DNA of 64,000 nt, taken from contig NZ_LT996886.1 in the NCBI RefSeq assembly GCF_900343145.1, positions 1,302,001-1,366,000 of the forward strand. The letters run 5' to 3'. This DNA is from Tessaracoccus timonensis (lineage in GTDB: Bacteria; Actinomycetota; Actinomycetes; Propionibacteriales; Propionibacteriaceae). The notes under the pieces were generated by a model that was not told the DNA's origin, did not search any database, and worked only from the letters and a program-made list of their open reading frames with translations. The translations under genes and the position numbers were made by a program. Within the stretch, counting starts at the first letter, position 1; every line of letters begins with the position of its first letter. Positions 30,583-38,370 of the stretch are shown here, in pieces.

Positions 30583-32016
30583 TTATGCTTCAGAAAGTTT
30601 GTCGACGACGTCCGCGAGTGACTCAACACCGCCCACGTTGCCGGCGAAGACGACATAGGGAATTCCTGCGGCTGGCCCGTCTTGGCCGGACCACAGCGAG
30701 ACGATGCCCGGCAGCATGGGGCCGACCACCTGTGCGCGTCGGAATCCCAGCCCGTGAGTGGCGACATCTGATGATGTGATGCCACCCTTGGCGATCACGA
30801 ACCGTGGCGCGAGTTCAGCAAGGATGCGTTGCACCACTTCGACGACCGCGGCTGATACTCGCCGGGAGATATCGAGGGATTGGTCGCCGTCTATGCCCGT
30901 CACGAGAGTTCGCGACGTGCGCACCACGACATTCTCTTGCTGCAATTGGTTGACAGCATCGGACGCTAACGATGCGACGTGGACGTCTCGTTGGTCCGGG
31001 TCGATGACCTTCCGCACGTCGAGTTCCAGCTCCACGGGATGATTGCGCTCACGCAGGTGGTCTAGCTGACGTGTGGTGAGGTCGACGTGGCTGCCCACCA
31101 CGATGAGCCCACCGGGTGCCACCTCCCGCTCGCCACGTGATGCGCGTACTTCGTCGAGGGTGACTGGGGAGGGGACTGCCTGCCCGATGCGACCACGAAC
31201 AAACGGTGGGCCGACGCGGTACACGAAGCAAGATCCAGCGCTCTCAGCCTCGATGAGCGCGAGCGCCAGCAGTCGCAGGTCGGTCTCTTCCACGATGTCG
31301 ACGACGATCGGCTGCCTATCCTCGGCCTTGCGCAGGATCGCCACGACATCCTTGTGGTTGGTGCGGAGCGTTGTCAGGTCCACTAGGAGCACATCATCTG
31401 AGGCGACCTGTCCGCCTGTCTTCTCTTGCACCCAGTCAGGGAGGGAAGAAGCGGAATAGGAGAACGTGGCATCTTGTGCGAACTGAGTTTCTCCGACCGG
31501 AAGGTACCCCTCTTCGGGCGACCCTGCATAGTGGACGCCATCGATGGTGATACGCCCAGCGTCTCCGAACGCAGGGACGATGACGATGCCGTCCACGCGT
31601 CTGCCTGCGTGTTCCAACTCATCGGAGATGGTGGCGGGTTCGAGGGGGAAGTGCCCGCGCAGAGTGGAGTCTGAGCGCGAAATGAACGCGATGGGAATAT
31701 CGTCGCCAGCAGCCTGAGTGGCGGCAGCCACCACATCCCTGTTGACGCGTTCGGCATCTGACGGGCTGAGCGAGCGAGAGTTGGTCATCACGTAGACGGC
31801 AGGTTTCCCTGTGGCGAACGCCCACCGAAAATCTTCCACCTCCCAATGCGTGAGCACAGGCAAGCCGGCTACTGACTGGGTGCCTGTGGGGTCGTCGTCG
31901 AGCACGACGTAGACGGTGGTGTCATCTGCCTGTAAGCGGGCATGCATGACGTCGTTCGCGGAAATATTTGCCGGACCGGGTTTCCCGGCCACGAGCTCGG
32001 CAAGGCTCAAAGCCAT
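30583..32016 (-). CDS. Four-carbon acid sugar kinase (DUF1537 family)
   Basis: 477 residues. The N-terminal domain has VVLDDDPTGTQSVAGLPVLT near residue 38, TNSRSLSP near 77 and ISRSDSTLRGHFPLE near 112. The C-terminal nucleotide-binding half has RFVIAKGGITSSDVATHGLG near 400 and VFAGNVGG near 462. The family (OtnK/DtnK type) phosphorylates 3-oxo-tetronates made by partner dehydrogenases. ATG 32016 is preceded by AAAGGAG. It is the first gene of the operon kinase-ltnD-gntP. The aldolase (OtnC) and isomerase (OtnI) that usually complete the route are not in this cluster. Confidence 0.87.
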   Translation of the reverse strand: MALSLAELVAGKPGPANISANDVMHARLQADDTTVYVVLDDDPTGTQSVAGLPVLTHWEVEDFRWAFATGKPAVYVMTNSRSLSPSDAERVNRDVVAAATQAAGDDIPIAFISRSDSTLRGHFPLEPATISDELEHAGRRVDGIVIVPAFGDAGRITIDGVHYAGSPEEGYLPVGETQFAQDATFSYSASSLPDWVQEKTGGQVASDDVLLVDLTTLRTNHKDVVAILRKAEDRQPIVVDIVEETDLRLLALALIEAESAGSCFVYRVGPPFVRGRIGQAVPSPVTLDEVRASRGEREVAPGGLIVVGSHVDLTTRQLDHLRERNHPVELELDVRKVIDPDQRDVHVASLASDAVNQLQQENVVVRTSRTLVTGIDGDQSLDISRRVSAAVVEVVQRILAELAPRFVIAKGGITSSDVATHGLGFRRAQVVGPMLPGIVSLWSGQDGPAAGIPYVVFAGNVGGVESLADVVDKLSEA

Positions 32017-32030
32017 AATCACTCCTTTGT

Positions 32031-32049
32031 GGTCAGACCTCAGAGGTCT
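32031..32049 (-). promoter_or_regulatory. Overlapping operator palindromes before the kinase operon
   Basis: GGTCAGACC (32031-32039) and AGACCTCAGAGGTCT (32035-32049) are two perfect inverted repeats sharing five bases. They lie at and just after the predicted transcription start. The GGTC-N-GACC form resembles FadR-subfamily GntR sites, and a GntR gene of that type lies just upstream. Confidence 0.6.
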
Positions 32050-32057
32050 TGAGAATG

Positions 32058-32086
32058 ACGATAGCTGTTTACGCTCTTCTGCGCAA
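32058..32086 (-). promoter_or_regulatory. Promoter of the sugar-acid operon
   Basis: On the minus strand TTGCGC (32086-32081) and TATCGT (32063-32058) are spaced by 17 bp. The predicted start is near 32051, immediately before the operator, and the kinase ATG is 35 bases further on. Confidence 0.6.
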
Positions 32087-32135
32087 GAGGTTCCTAAGAA
32101 ATCGAAGGTCGTGCTGCGCCTAGAGACTGTGTCGA

Positions 32136-32837
32136 TCAGTCCTGATCTGCGAAGCGAGCCAGGTCCTCGGCCGTTTGAGTCATATGGGCTCGCATTGCCT
32201 CCTTGGCGCGGGTGGCATCACCGTCGGAAATGGCTGTCAGGATGGCTCGGTGGTGTGTTCGAGCGCGCTCGCGCACGTCGCTTTGTTCCGACGTGATACG
32301 CCGAGACCGACGAGCGGCATGATCGAGTGCTGACATCACCGGTGCGAGTAGGGGATTTCCAGAAGCGACGAGGATCTGGCGGTGGAAATCAAGGTCTCTC
32401 TGTACGATGGTGTCGATGTCGCCTGCCCGCGCTGCGTCGTCGTATTCATCAAGGCAGCGCGCCAATCGATCGAGATCATCATCACTGCGCTGGCCTGCCG
32501 CCAGTCCAGCGGCGCCAACTTCGATCATCCTACGCAGCTGAGTGAGTTGCTCGCCGAGCTGGCGTGGTGGGGTAGTGCGGGCAAGGACCTCGATGATGGT
32601 TGGCAGATCCGACCACGATGCCATTTCAGCTACGTAGGTGCCCCTACCGTGCACGACACGCAGCACTCCTCGCTCCCCGAGCGCGCGGACCGCCTCTCGC
32701 ATCGTGGGTCGAGACACTCTGAGGATCGCTGCCAATTCTGTTTCAGGAGGGAGCGCGCTTCCCGGCGCCCAGGTGCCGTCGACAATTCGGTCGAGGATAG
32801 CGTCCACGGCTTCGTCGGCTAACCGTGCTCTGGCCAT
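32136..32837 (-). CDS. FadR-subfamily GntR transcriptional regulator
   Basis: 233 residues from ATG 32837, preceded by GGGAGGTGCAC. The longer frame to 32915 reads into palindrome D copy 2. The winged helix has GSALPPETELAAILRVSRPTMREAVRALGERG near residue 26, in the parts GSALPPETELAAILRVSR and PTMREAVRALGERG, then VVHGRGTYV. The C-terminal FCD helical effector domain has DLDFHRQILVASGN near 140 and HHRAILTAISDGDA near 190 (metal-binding histidines). It lies upstream of and parallel to the kinase operon and most likely represses it until the sugar acid is present. Confidence 0.88.
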   Translation of the reverse strand: MARARLADEAVDAILDRIVDGTWAPGSALPPETELAAILRVSRPTMREAVRALGERGVLRVVHGRGTYVAEMASWSDLPTIIEVLARTTPPRQLGEQLTQLRRMIEVGAAGLAAGQRSDDDLDRLARCLDEYDDAARAGDIDTIVQRDLDFHRQILVASGNPLLAPVMSALDHAARRSRRITSEQSDVRERARTHHRAILTAISDGDATRAKEAMRAHMTQTAEDLARFADQD

Positions 32838-32888
32838 GTGCACCTCCCAGTTCGGTAGCTGATTGTAGGGCAGAGTCAGACGCAATCG

Positions 32889-32969
32889 AACTGCAAAACT
32901 CGCCAACAGTCGCACGCCTCATGCGTGATTGAGCGAGAAGCGACGCGACTGTTGGCGAGTTTTGCAGTT
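32889..32969. repeat. Palindrome family D, copy 2 (centre inverted)
   Basis: Perfect 25-bp arms (32889-32913 and 32945-32969). The centre reads ACGCCTCATGCGTGATTGAG, the reverse complement of the centres of copies 1, 3 and 4. Right flank CTTCTCCGGGAGC matches the right flank of copy 1. It lies between the GntR gene and the convergent-facing end of murJ. Confidence 0.92.
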
Positions 32970-33000
32970 CTTCTCCGGGAGCCCTGCGACGCCGAGCGCG

Positions 33001-36000
33001 TCAGCGCGGCTGGTGCACGGCAATCTCAGCAATCTCGCCCTGGAAGTCGCCGTCTACCGGCGGCAGCTCCGTGAGGTAGACGAGCACGTAGCGCGTGGTG
33101 AGCTTGGAGTCCGGTGTGATGGTGCCCTTGCCGGGTGCCATCGCCTTGTTCTCGGCGACGACGTTCCAGTCCTTCACCGTCTTCATCGACGCCTGCTCAC
33201 CCTTCGGTGCCCGCAGCTCCACCTTGGTGGGGCCAGCGCCGACGAAGGTGATGTCCACGCCACCCACCTCGTGCGCCTCACCGAGGTCGAGCACCAGGCC
33301 GACGCCCGGCTTCAGCCCGCCCATCGTCGGGCGGTTGAGGTAGCGCATCGTCGTCCACGTGGTGGAGGCGTCGCCATCGACGACGTTGCCCACCTTGTCG
33401 GGGAACTCCTCATCGTTGCCGTTGTCGCCGCTCGGGTCGAAGTCTTTCACCGCCGCGACGGTAATCGCTCCACCTGCGCTCGTGGCGCTGGTGGCGCTCG
33501 GGCTCGCTGACGCAGACGCGCTGCCCGTGGCCGTCGGAGTGGCCACCGGCTGGTTGCTGCCGCGCAGCGCCGCGACGGCCAGCCACACCAACAGCGCGAG
33601 CCCCACCAGCATGGCCACCAGCATGAGGGCCGCGCGCCGCTTCGTGAGCACGACGGGGGCGCGCTCCGCGCTGGCCTCCGACGGCGCCTCGTCACGCTGG
33701 GCGAGAGGCGCCGCGGGCACACCAGACTGGCTGGGCTCACTCTGGACGGGCCGGATGACGTCAGTGGATTCTGCCCGCGAGACCTCGTCGCTCGGTACGG
33801 CGGCGGAGGCGCCCACCACCGGCGGCGTCACTCGCGCCCGGCTGGAGAGCCCCATCTTGGCCTCCAGCTGTTGGCTCGCATCCTGGTTGGGCAGCGCCTC
33901 CGCGAGGGCATCCATGGTGCCGATCCGACCATCGAACACGCCTTGCCACACCTCGCACAGCGGGTACCCGTCGGCACGGTCGTCGGTTGATGGCGACCAA
34001 CGGTTCGTCTGCGTTGCGCGCAGCACCTCTGCGAGCGCCATCACGTCGGCGGCCTCCCGCTGGCTCCACGGCCGTTCCTGGTCGACGCCTTCGAGTACGG
34101 AGGCCGTGCCAAACCCGACGATCCGCACCGCCCCGCTTTGCGTGATGAGGATGTGGTCGGGGTCAATGCGTTCGTGGAACAGTCCTTGCACATGCAAGGT
34201 GCCGAGCGCATCGGCCACCTCGCGCGCGATGTGCGCGCCTTCCTTCGGCGACATCGGCTCCGCGTTGAGCAGCGAGCTGAGCGTGTTGCCCTCCGCGTAC
34301 TCGCAGATGGCATACACGCCGACGCGCGTCTCGTCCTCACTGCGGGCCACGTCGAGCACGCGCAGGAACCGCGAATCGGTTGCGACGGCGCCTCGTCGCG
34401 CGGCGTTGAGGAGGGCCTCAGCGCCGGGGTTGTCTTTGGCCATCACGTGCGCGATGACGTCGCGGTCGAGCACCTGGTCGTGGGCGATCCACGTCTCCGA
34501 CCGCCTGCGCTGCACCTGGCACTCCAGCAGCGCGTACCGCATCCCCAGCACATCGCCGGTGCGCCCAATCGGGTTGACTGCCAGCCGCGGCTCCGTGTCC
34601 GACGTGCCCCCTGCCGGCTCGTCGGTGGCTCGCTCCGCAGTATCAAGAGGGGACACGTCGCCGGTATTCGCGGACTGGGCCGCGCGCATCTGCCTGCTCG
34701 GAGCAGACTCCACGCGTTCGGAGGCCACATGGCCGAACGCCGCAGCGTCCTCATCCTCTGCGGCGCGCGCAGGCTGCGTGAGTTGCAGGTTCGTCAGCGT
34801 CATCTCGGCGAGGCCCTGATCATCGACGGCCAACTCCGCCGCCGCCGTGGTGGCTGCCGCGCGGGCGGGCACGGCGGGAGCAGTCTCGGGCTTCTCGGCG
34901 GCACCCCCACCGCGCCGGCGCTGCAGCAGCTGCGTGAGCCTGCGCAGCTCGCGAATCTTGAGGGCTTTACCGATGAGCACCGTCGCGGCGAGCACCAGCA
35001 CAGCCCCGAAGACGAGGGCGACGAGGTCGGCCCAAACCGGCACCGTGGCAGCGCCTGGGCTGGCGCCTGGTGCCGCCATCCGCCCGCGGAACCAGCGTTG
35101 GAAGCACCAAGCCAGCACCGCGCCGGGCGCGGCACCCAAGAGCAGGCGGACGATGTGCATCAGCAGCGCGCCGCCGTCGAGGTCAGGCAGCTTGCCGACG
35201 AGCACCCGCCACGAGACGAACACGCCAAAGAAATATGCGATCGAGTAGCTGAGCGCCAGCATCGGGGCGACGCGGGCCGGGCTCGCGGCGAGCCACACCA
35301 GCAACACGGCGCCCAGCGCGTTCACCGTCGCGATGGTGATCTGCAACAGGAACGGGGTTCGGGTGTCTTCGAGCGCGTAGTAGGTGCGCAGGCAGAGGAA
35401 CTGCACGGTGAAGGGGATGAGCCCGATGGCGAACATCACCAGCGTTTGCCCAACCCAGGCCGCATCCGCCGCACCCTGGCCGTGGCCGAACAGGATGTTG
35501 CCCACCGGTTCCGACATCGACAAGAACATCGCGGTTGCGGGCACGAGGAAGATGAGCGCCAGGCGGGCGGTTTTCGTCATCTCGGCAGCGACGCCGGCGC
35601 GGTCACCGTCGGCGGCCAATCGCGACGCGTTCGACAGCATCGCGGTGGCGAGCGACGTGGTCACCAGCGAGTGCGGCAGGATCCACAGCAGGTGCGCGTT
35701 CGAGTACACGTTCACGCCGGCACCCGCACCGCCGGCCGTCGCCGTCGTGGCGAGCCGGTTCACGACGATGAGCGCCAGCTGGTTGACCGCGACGAAGCCC
35801 AGCGTCCATTTCGTGAGCGAGAAGGTGTGGCGAAGGCCGGTGCCCTTGAGATCGAAGCGGGGGCGCAGTTTGAAGCCGACCCGCTTGAGGAAAGGCAGCA
35901 GCACGAGGGTCTGCGTCACGATGCCGAGTGTGGCCCCGATGCCGAGCACCAGAATCTGCGGAGTGGTGAACGCGGCGGACTTGTCGCCGTCGTTGCCCCA

Positions 36001-36573
36001 TACGAAGAAGTACGTGCTCAACACGCCGATGGAGATGATGTTGTTCGCGATCGGCGCCCACATCATGGGGCCGAACTTGTCGCGCGCATTGAGGATCTGC
36101 GACAGCAAGAAGAAGGCGCCGTAGAAGAAGATCTGTGGCAGCGTGAGATAGGTGAGCGCCACCATCGACGCGTACTGCTCGGCTAGCTCTGGCCGGCGCC
36201 ACGCTGAGTCGGAGTACAGCATCGTCACCAGCGGAGCGCACAGGATCGCCACGACGGAAACGGCGCCGACGATCAGCATGAACGCCGTCATGATGCGGTT
36301 CGTGAACGCTTCGCCGCCATCCTCGTCGTGCTTCATCGCGCGTACGATTTGGGGCACGAGCACGGTGTTGAGCGCACCGCCCGCGAATAGAATGTAGAGG
36401 GCGTTGGGCACCATCGTCGCGATCGACAAGATGTCCGCCTGGCGGGTGCCGTTACCGAGGATGAACGCAATCAGCACCACCCGGAGCATCCCGAGCGCAC
36501 GCGAAATCAGCGTGCCTGAGGCCATCACGGCGCTCGCCGAAAGCAGCTTCTTGGTACTACTGACCTGACTCAC
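33001..36573 (-). CDS. murJ: Lipid II flippase MurJ fused to a pseudokinase and C-terminal extracellular domain
   Basis: 1190 residues from GTG 36573 with AAGGAG four bases upstream; it overlaps the DUF6049 gene by 17 bases. Residues ~10-545 are the MviN/MurJ membrane domain with about 14 helices (ASGTLISRALGMLRVVLIAF at the start). Residues ~680-930 are kinase-like, but the catalytic loop is HERIDPDHI and DFG is GFG, so it should be inactive. One helix follows near 985 (LMLVAMLVGLALLVWLAVAA), then a Ser/Ala/Thr linker and a galactose-binding-like sandwich domain outside. This matches the architecture of mycobacterial MviN, whose pseudokinase is regulated by a Ser/Thr kinase. It flips lipid II for peptidoglycan synthesis. 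Confidence 0.93.
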   Translation of the reverse strand: MSQVSSTKKLLSASAVMASGTLISRALGMLRVVLIAFILGNGTRQADILSIATMVPNALYILFAGGALNTVLVPQIVRAMKHDEDGGEAFTNRIMTAFMLIVGAVSVVAILCAPLVTMLYSDSAWRRPELAEQYASMVALTYLTLPQIFFYGAFFLLSQILNARDKFGPMMWAPIANNIISIGVLSTYFFVWGNDGDKSAAFTTPQILVLGIGATLGIVTQTLVLLPFLKRVGFKLRPRFDLKGTGLRHTFSLTKWTLGFVAVNQLALIVVNRLATTATAGGAGAGVNVYSNAHLLWILPHSLVTTSLATAMLSNASRLAADGDRAGVAAEMTKTARLALIFLVPATAMFLSMSEPVGNILFGHGQGAADAAWVGQTLVMFAIGLIPFTVQFLCLRTYYALEDTRTPFLLQITIATVNALGAVLLVWLAASPARVAPMLALSYSIAYFFGVFVSWRVLVGKLPDLDGGALLMHIVRLLLGAAPGAVLAWCFQRWFRGRMAAPGASPGAATVPVWADLVALVFGAVLVLAATVLIGKALKIRELRRLTQLLQRRRGGGAAEKPETAPAVPARAAATTAAAELAVDDQGLAEMTLTNLQLTQPARAAEDEDAAAFGHVASERVESAPSRQMRAAQSANTGDVSPLDTAERATDEPAGGTSDTEPRLAVNPIGRTGDVLGMRYALLECQVQRRRSETWIAHDQVLDRDVIAHVMAKDNPGAEALLNAARRGAVATDSRFLRVLDVARSEDETRVGVYAICEYAEGNTLSSLLNAEPMSPKEGAHIAREVADALGTLHVQGLFHERIDPDHILITQSGAVRIVGFGTASVLEGVDQERPWSQREAADVMALAEVLRATQTNRWSPSTDDRADGYPLCEVWQGVFDGRIGTMDALAEALPNQDASQQLEAKMGLSSRARVTPPVVGASAAVPSDEVSRAESTDVIRPVQSEPSQSGVPAAPLAQRDEAPSEASAERAPVVLTKRRAALMLVAMLVGLALLVWLAVAALRGSNQPVATPTATGSASASASPSATSATSAGGAITVAAVKDFDPSGDNGNDEEFPDKVGNVVDGDASTTWTTMRYLNRPTMGGLKPGVGLVLDLGEAHEVGGVDITFVGAGPTKVELRAPKGEQASMKTVKDWNVVAENKAMAPGKGTITPDSKLTTRYVLVYLTELPPVDGDFQGEIAEIAVHQPR

Positions 36574-38254
36574 TGGACTCCTTGGAACGTTCCCGCTGCA
36601 CCGAGCGAATGCGCCACACGGTGCCAGCCAACACCACTGCACCGGAGATGATGATGATGATCCAGCCGACGCGCCCGAACTCGGTGCTCGTGATTTCGAT
36701 GTCCGTCGTCGAGGAGACGGGCGTGCCGTCGATGGTCACGAGCTGCGCGTGCACGGTGGTGATGCCATTCGATGCCGCCGCTGGCTTTACCCGCAGCGTT
36801 TGCGATTCGCCCCGGCCGACGCGGATCACGTCGGTATCCGGCACGGTGATGCGCTGCGGGTTGTCGGAGCGGAAGGTGACGCGCACCCACACCGGCACCC
36901 TCGTCGGGTTGGAGATGGTGACCGGGAACTCGCTCGTACGCTCACCCATGACAAACGACGGCGACGCGCTCAGCGCGAGGCTGTTCGGGTTGAAGCCTAC
37001 TTCGGGCACCGTCCCCAGGTACGCCAGTGCATCGTCCTCGGTGCTGAACGCCAGGCTGTATGCGGCCAGGAACGCCAGGCGCACGTCGGCGGGCTGCTCG
37101 CCGTCCGGGCCGGAGGTGAGCGCGTTGCGCACGTCGGCGCGAGTCTCAGCGACGTGCAACTCGCGGTCCACCCGCTCCCACGCCCCGCCCGTGGGCGGCA
37201 GCGTGCCCTGCGCCTGCGGCGCGGGGAGATCGTCGAGCACGACCGGGCTGGCGTCGGATGCGACGTGGAAGTATCGCACCTGGTGGTCGTGGACGCCGTA
37301 GGTGATGACGTGGTCAAAGCCATCCGGCGCGAGCTGCACGTCGGGGGTCAGCACCGCCGACGGCGCCTCCTTCAGCGGTTCCGGTGCGAGCTCGGCAGAC
37401 CAGCCCGCCACCTCGCCGCGCAGCTTGTTCGGCATGCGTGCAAGGTTCGGATTGCCGGGGGGAAGCAGCCACAGCCGCCCCTCGGCGAGCAGCTCGTCGA
37501 TGCGCTCTACGAACGCCAAGGCCTTCTCACTGGGCTGCGTGTTGCGCGTCGCCATGAGCTGTGCGGCGGTGTAGACGGCGGGGTCAAGCGCTGTGGTGGC
37601 TCCCTCGGTGAACGATGCTGTCAACGCCTCGGAGAGGTACCCTTCGATCGCATTCTCCAGTTCAGGTGTCACGGTGTTCGAACCTGGACGGATGCCCGGC
37701 GGAGCGGCGATGACGTTGAGGTTGAGCACCTCGAATGGTTTCGACGAGTGGGGGAGGAGGATGCGCGTGCGCCCCACCGTTTCGCGGGTGCCTTCGGCAG
37801 ACGTCGAGGCTTGGATGTGCACGCCGATGAGGCTCACGAGATCGCCCTCCGTTGCACTCAGCGACGCAGCCGGCACGGTGACCTTGAACGTCGTTCGTGC
37901 TCCAGGGGCGAGAGGCTTCTCCCGCACGAGGGGCTGGCCCGGAACGTGGCGCACGCCTATCGGGGCGTTCGGGTCGGCGGCGATGGCGGCGTTGATGAGA
38001 TCGAAGGAAGTGAGCGCACCGTCGTAGTGCCACAGCTGCGCGTCCATCCAAAACAGCGGCTGGCTACTGATGTTCGTGACAGTACCCTCCACCGTGACCT
38101 GCTGGCTCGACGCCGAGGGGTCGATGCGCTCCGGAGTTACCGACGTCACCGCGACCTGCACGGTGGGTGCGTCGTCAGCGCGTGCCGGGCTGATCCCGAC
38201 GAGCGCCAGGGCCAGCACCAACAGAACGCAGAGCGTGGATTGGGTGCGGGTCAC
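36557..38254 (-). CDS. DUF6049-family exported membrane protein
   Basis: 565 residues from GTG 38254. The signal peptide is LCVLLVLALALVGISPARADD. Long extracellular beta-rich regions contain VTPERIDPSASSQQVTVEG near residue 35, a middle domain with NTQPSEKALAFVERIDELLAEGRLWLLPPGNP (in the parts NTQPSEKALAFVERIDELL and RLWLLPPGNP), and a C-terminal immunoglobulin-like part. A single C-terminal helix follows (VGWIIIIISGAVVLAGTVWRI). It has the same position as the conserved protein upstream of mviN in mycobacteria. Function unknown. TACGAT six bases before the GTG could be a -10 box for a leaderless transcript. Confidence 0.8.
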   Translation of the reverse strand: MTRTQSTLCVLLVLALALVGISPARADDAPTVQVAVTSVTPERIDPSASSQQVTVEGTVTNISSQPLFWMDAQLWHYDGALTSFDLINAAIAADPNAPIGVRHVPGQPLVREKPLAPGARTTFKVTVPAASLSATEGDLVSLIGVHIQASTSAEGTRETVGRTRILLPHSSKPFEVLNLNVIAAPPGIRPGSNTVTPELENAIEGYLSEALTASFTEGATTALDPAVYTAAQLMATRNTQPSEKALAFVERIDELLAEGRLWLLPPGNPNLARMPNKLRGEVAGWSAELAPEPLKEAPSAVLTPDVQLAPDGFDHVITYGVHDHQVRYFHVASDASPVVLDDLPAPQAQGTLPPTGGAWERVDRELHVAETRADVRNALTSGPDGEQPADVRLAFLAAYSLAFSTEDDALAYLGTVPEVGFNPNSLALSASPSFVMGERTSEFPVTISNPTRVPVWVRVTFRSDNPQRITVPDTDVIRVGRGESQTLRVKPAAASNGITTVHAQLVTIDGTPVSSTTDIEITSTEFGRVGWIIIIISGAVVLAGTVWRIRSVQRERSKESSESGQ

Positions 38255-38370
38255 CGTTCCATCGTAGACGCGTAGCGGTGAAGGATGCGCTCGCACCACC
38301 GCTCGCGGCGAACTCCTTCGCCCCCGAGGCATGGAATGATGAGTGTGGCCGCGTGAGGAGAAGGAGGGGC

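Noticed and set aside
33095-36186. Long plus-strand frames opposite murJ
   Set aside because: They are antisense shadows with Arg/Ala/Ser-rich nonsense composition; the minus strand has clear MurJ and kinase-like motifs.
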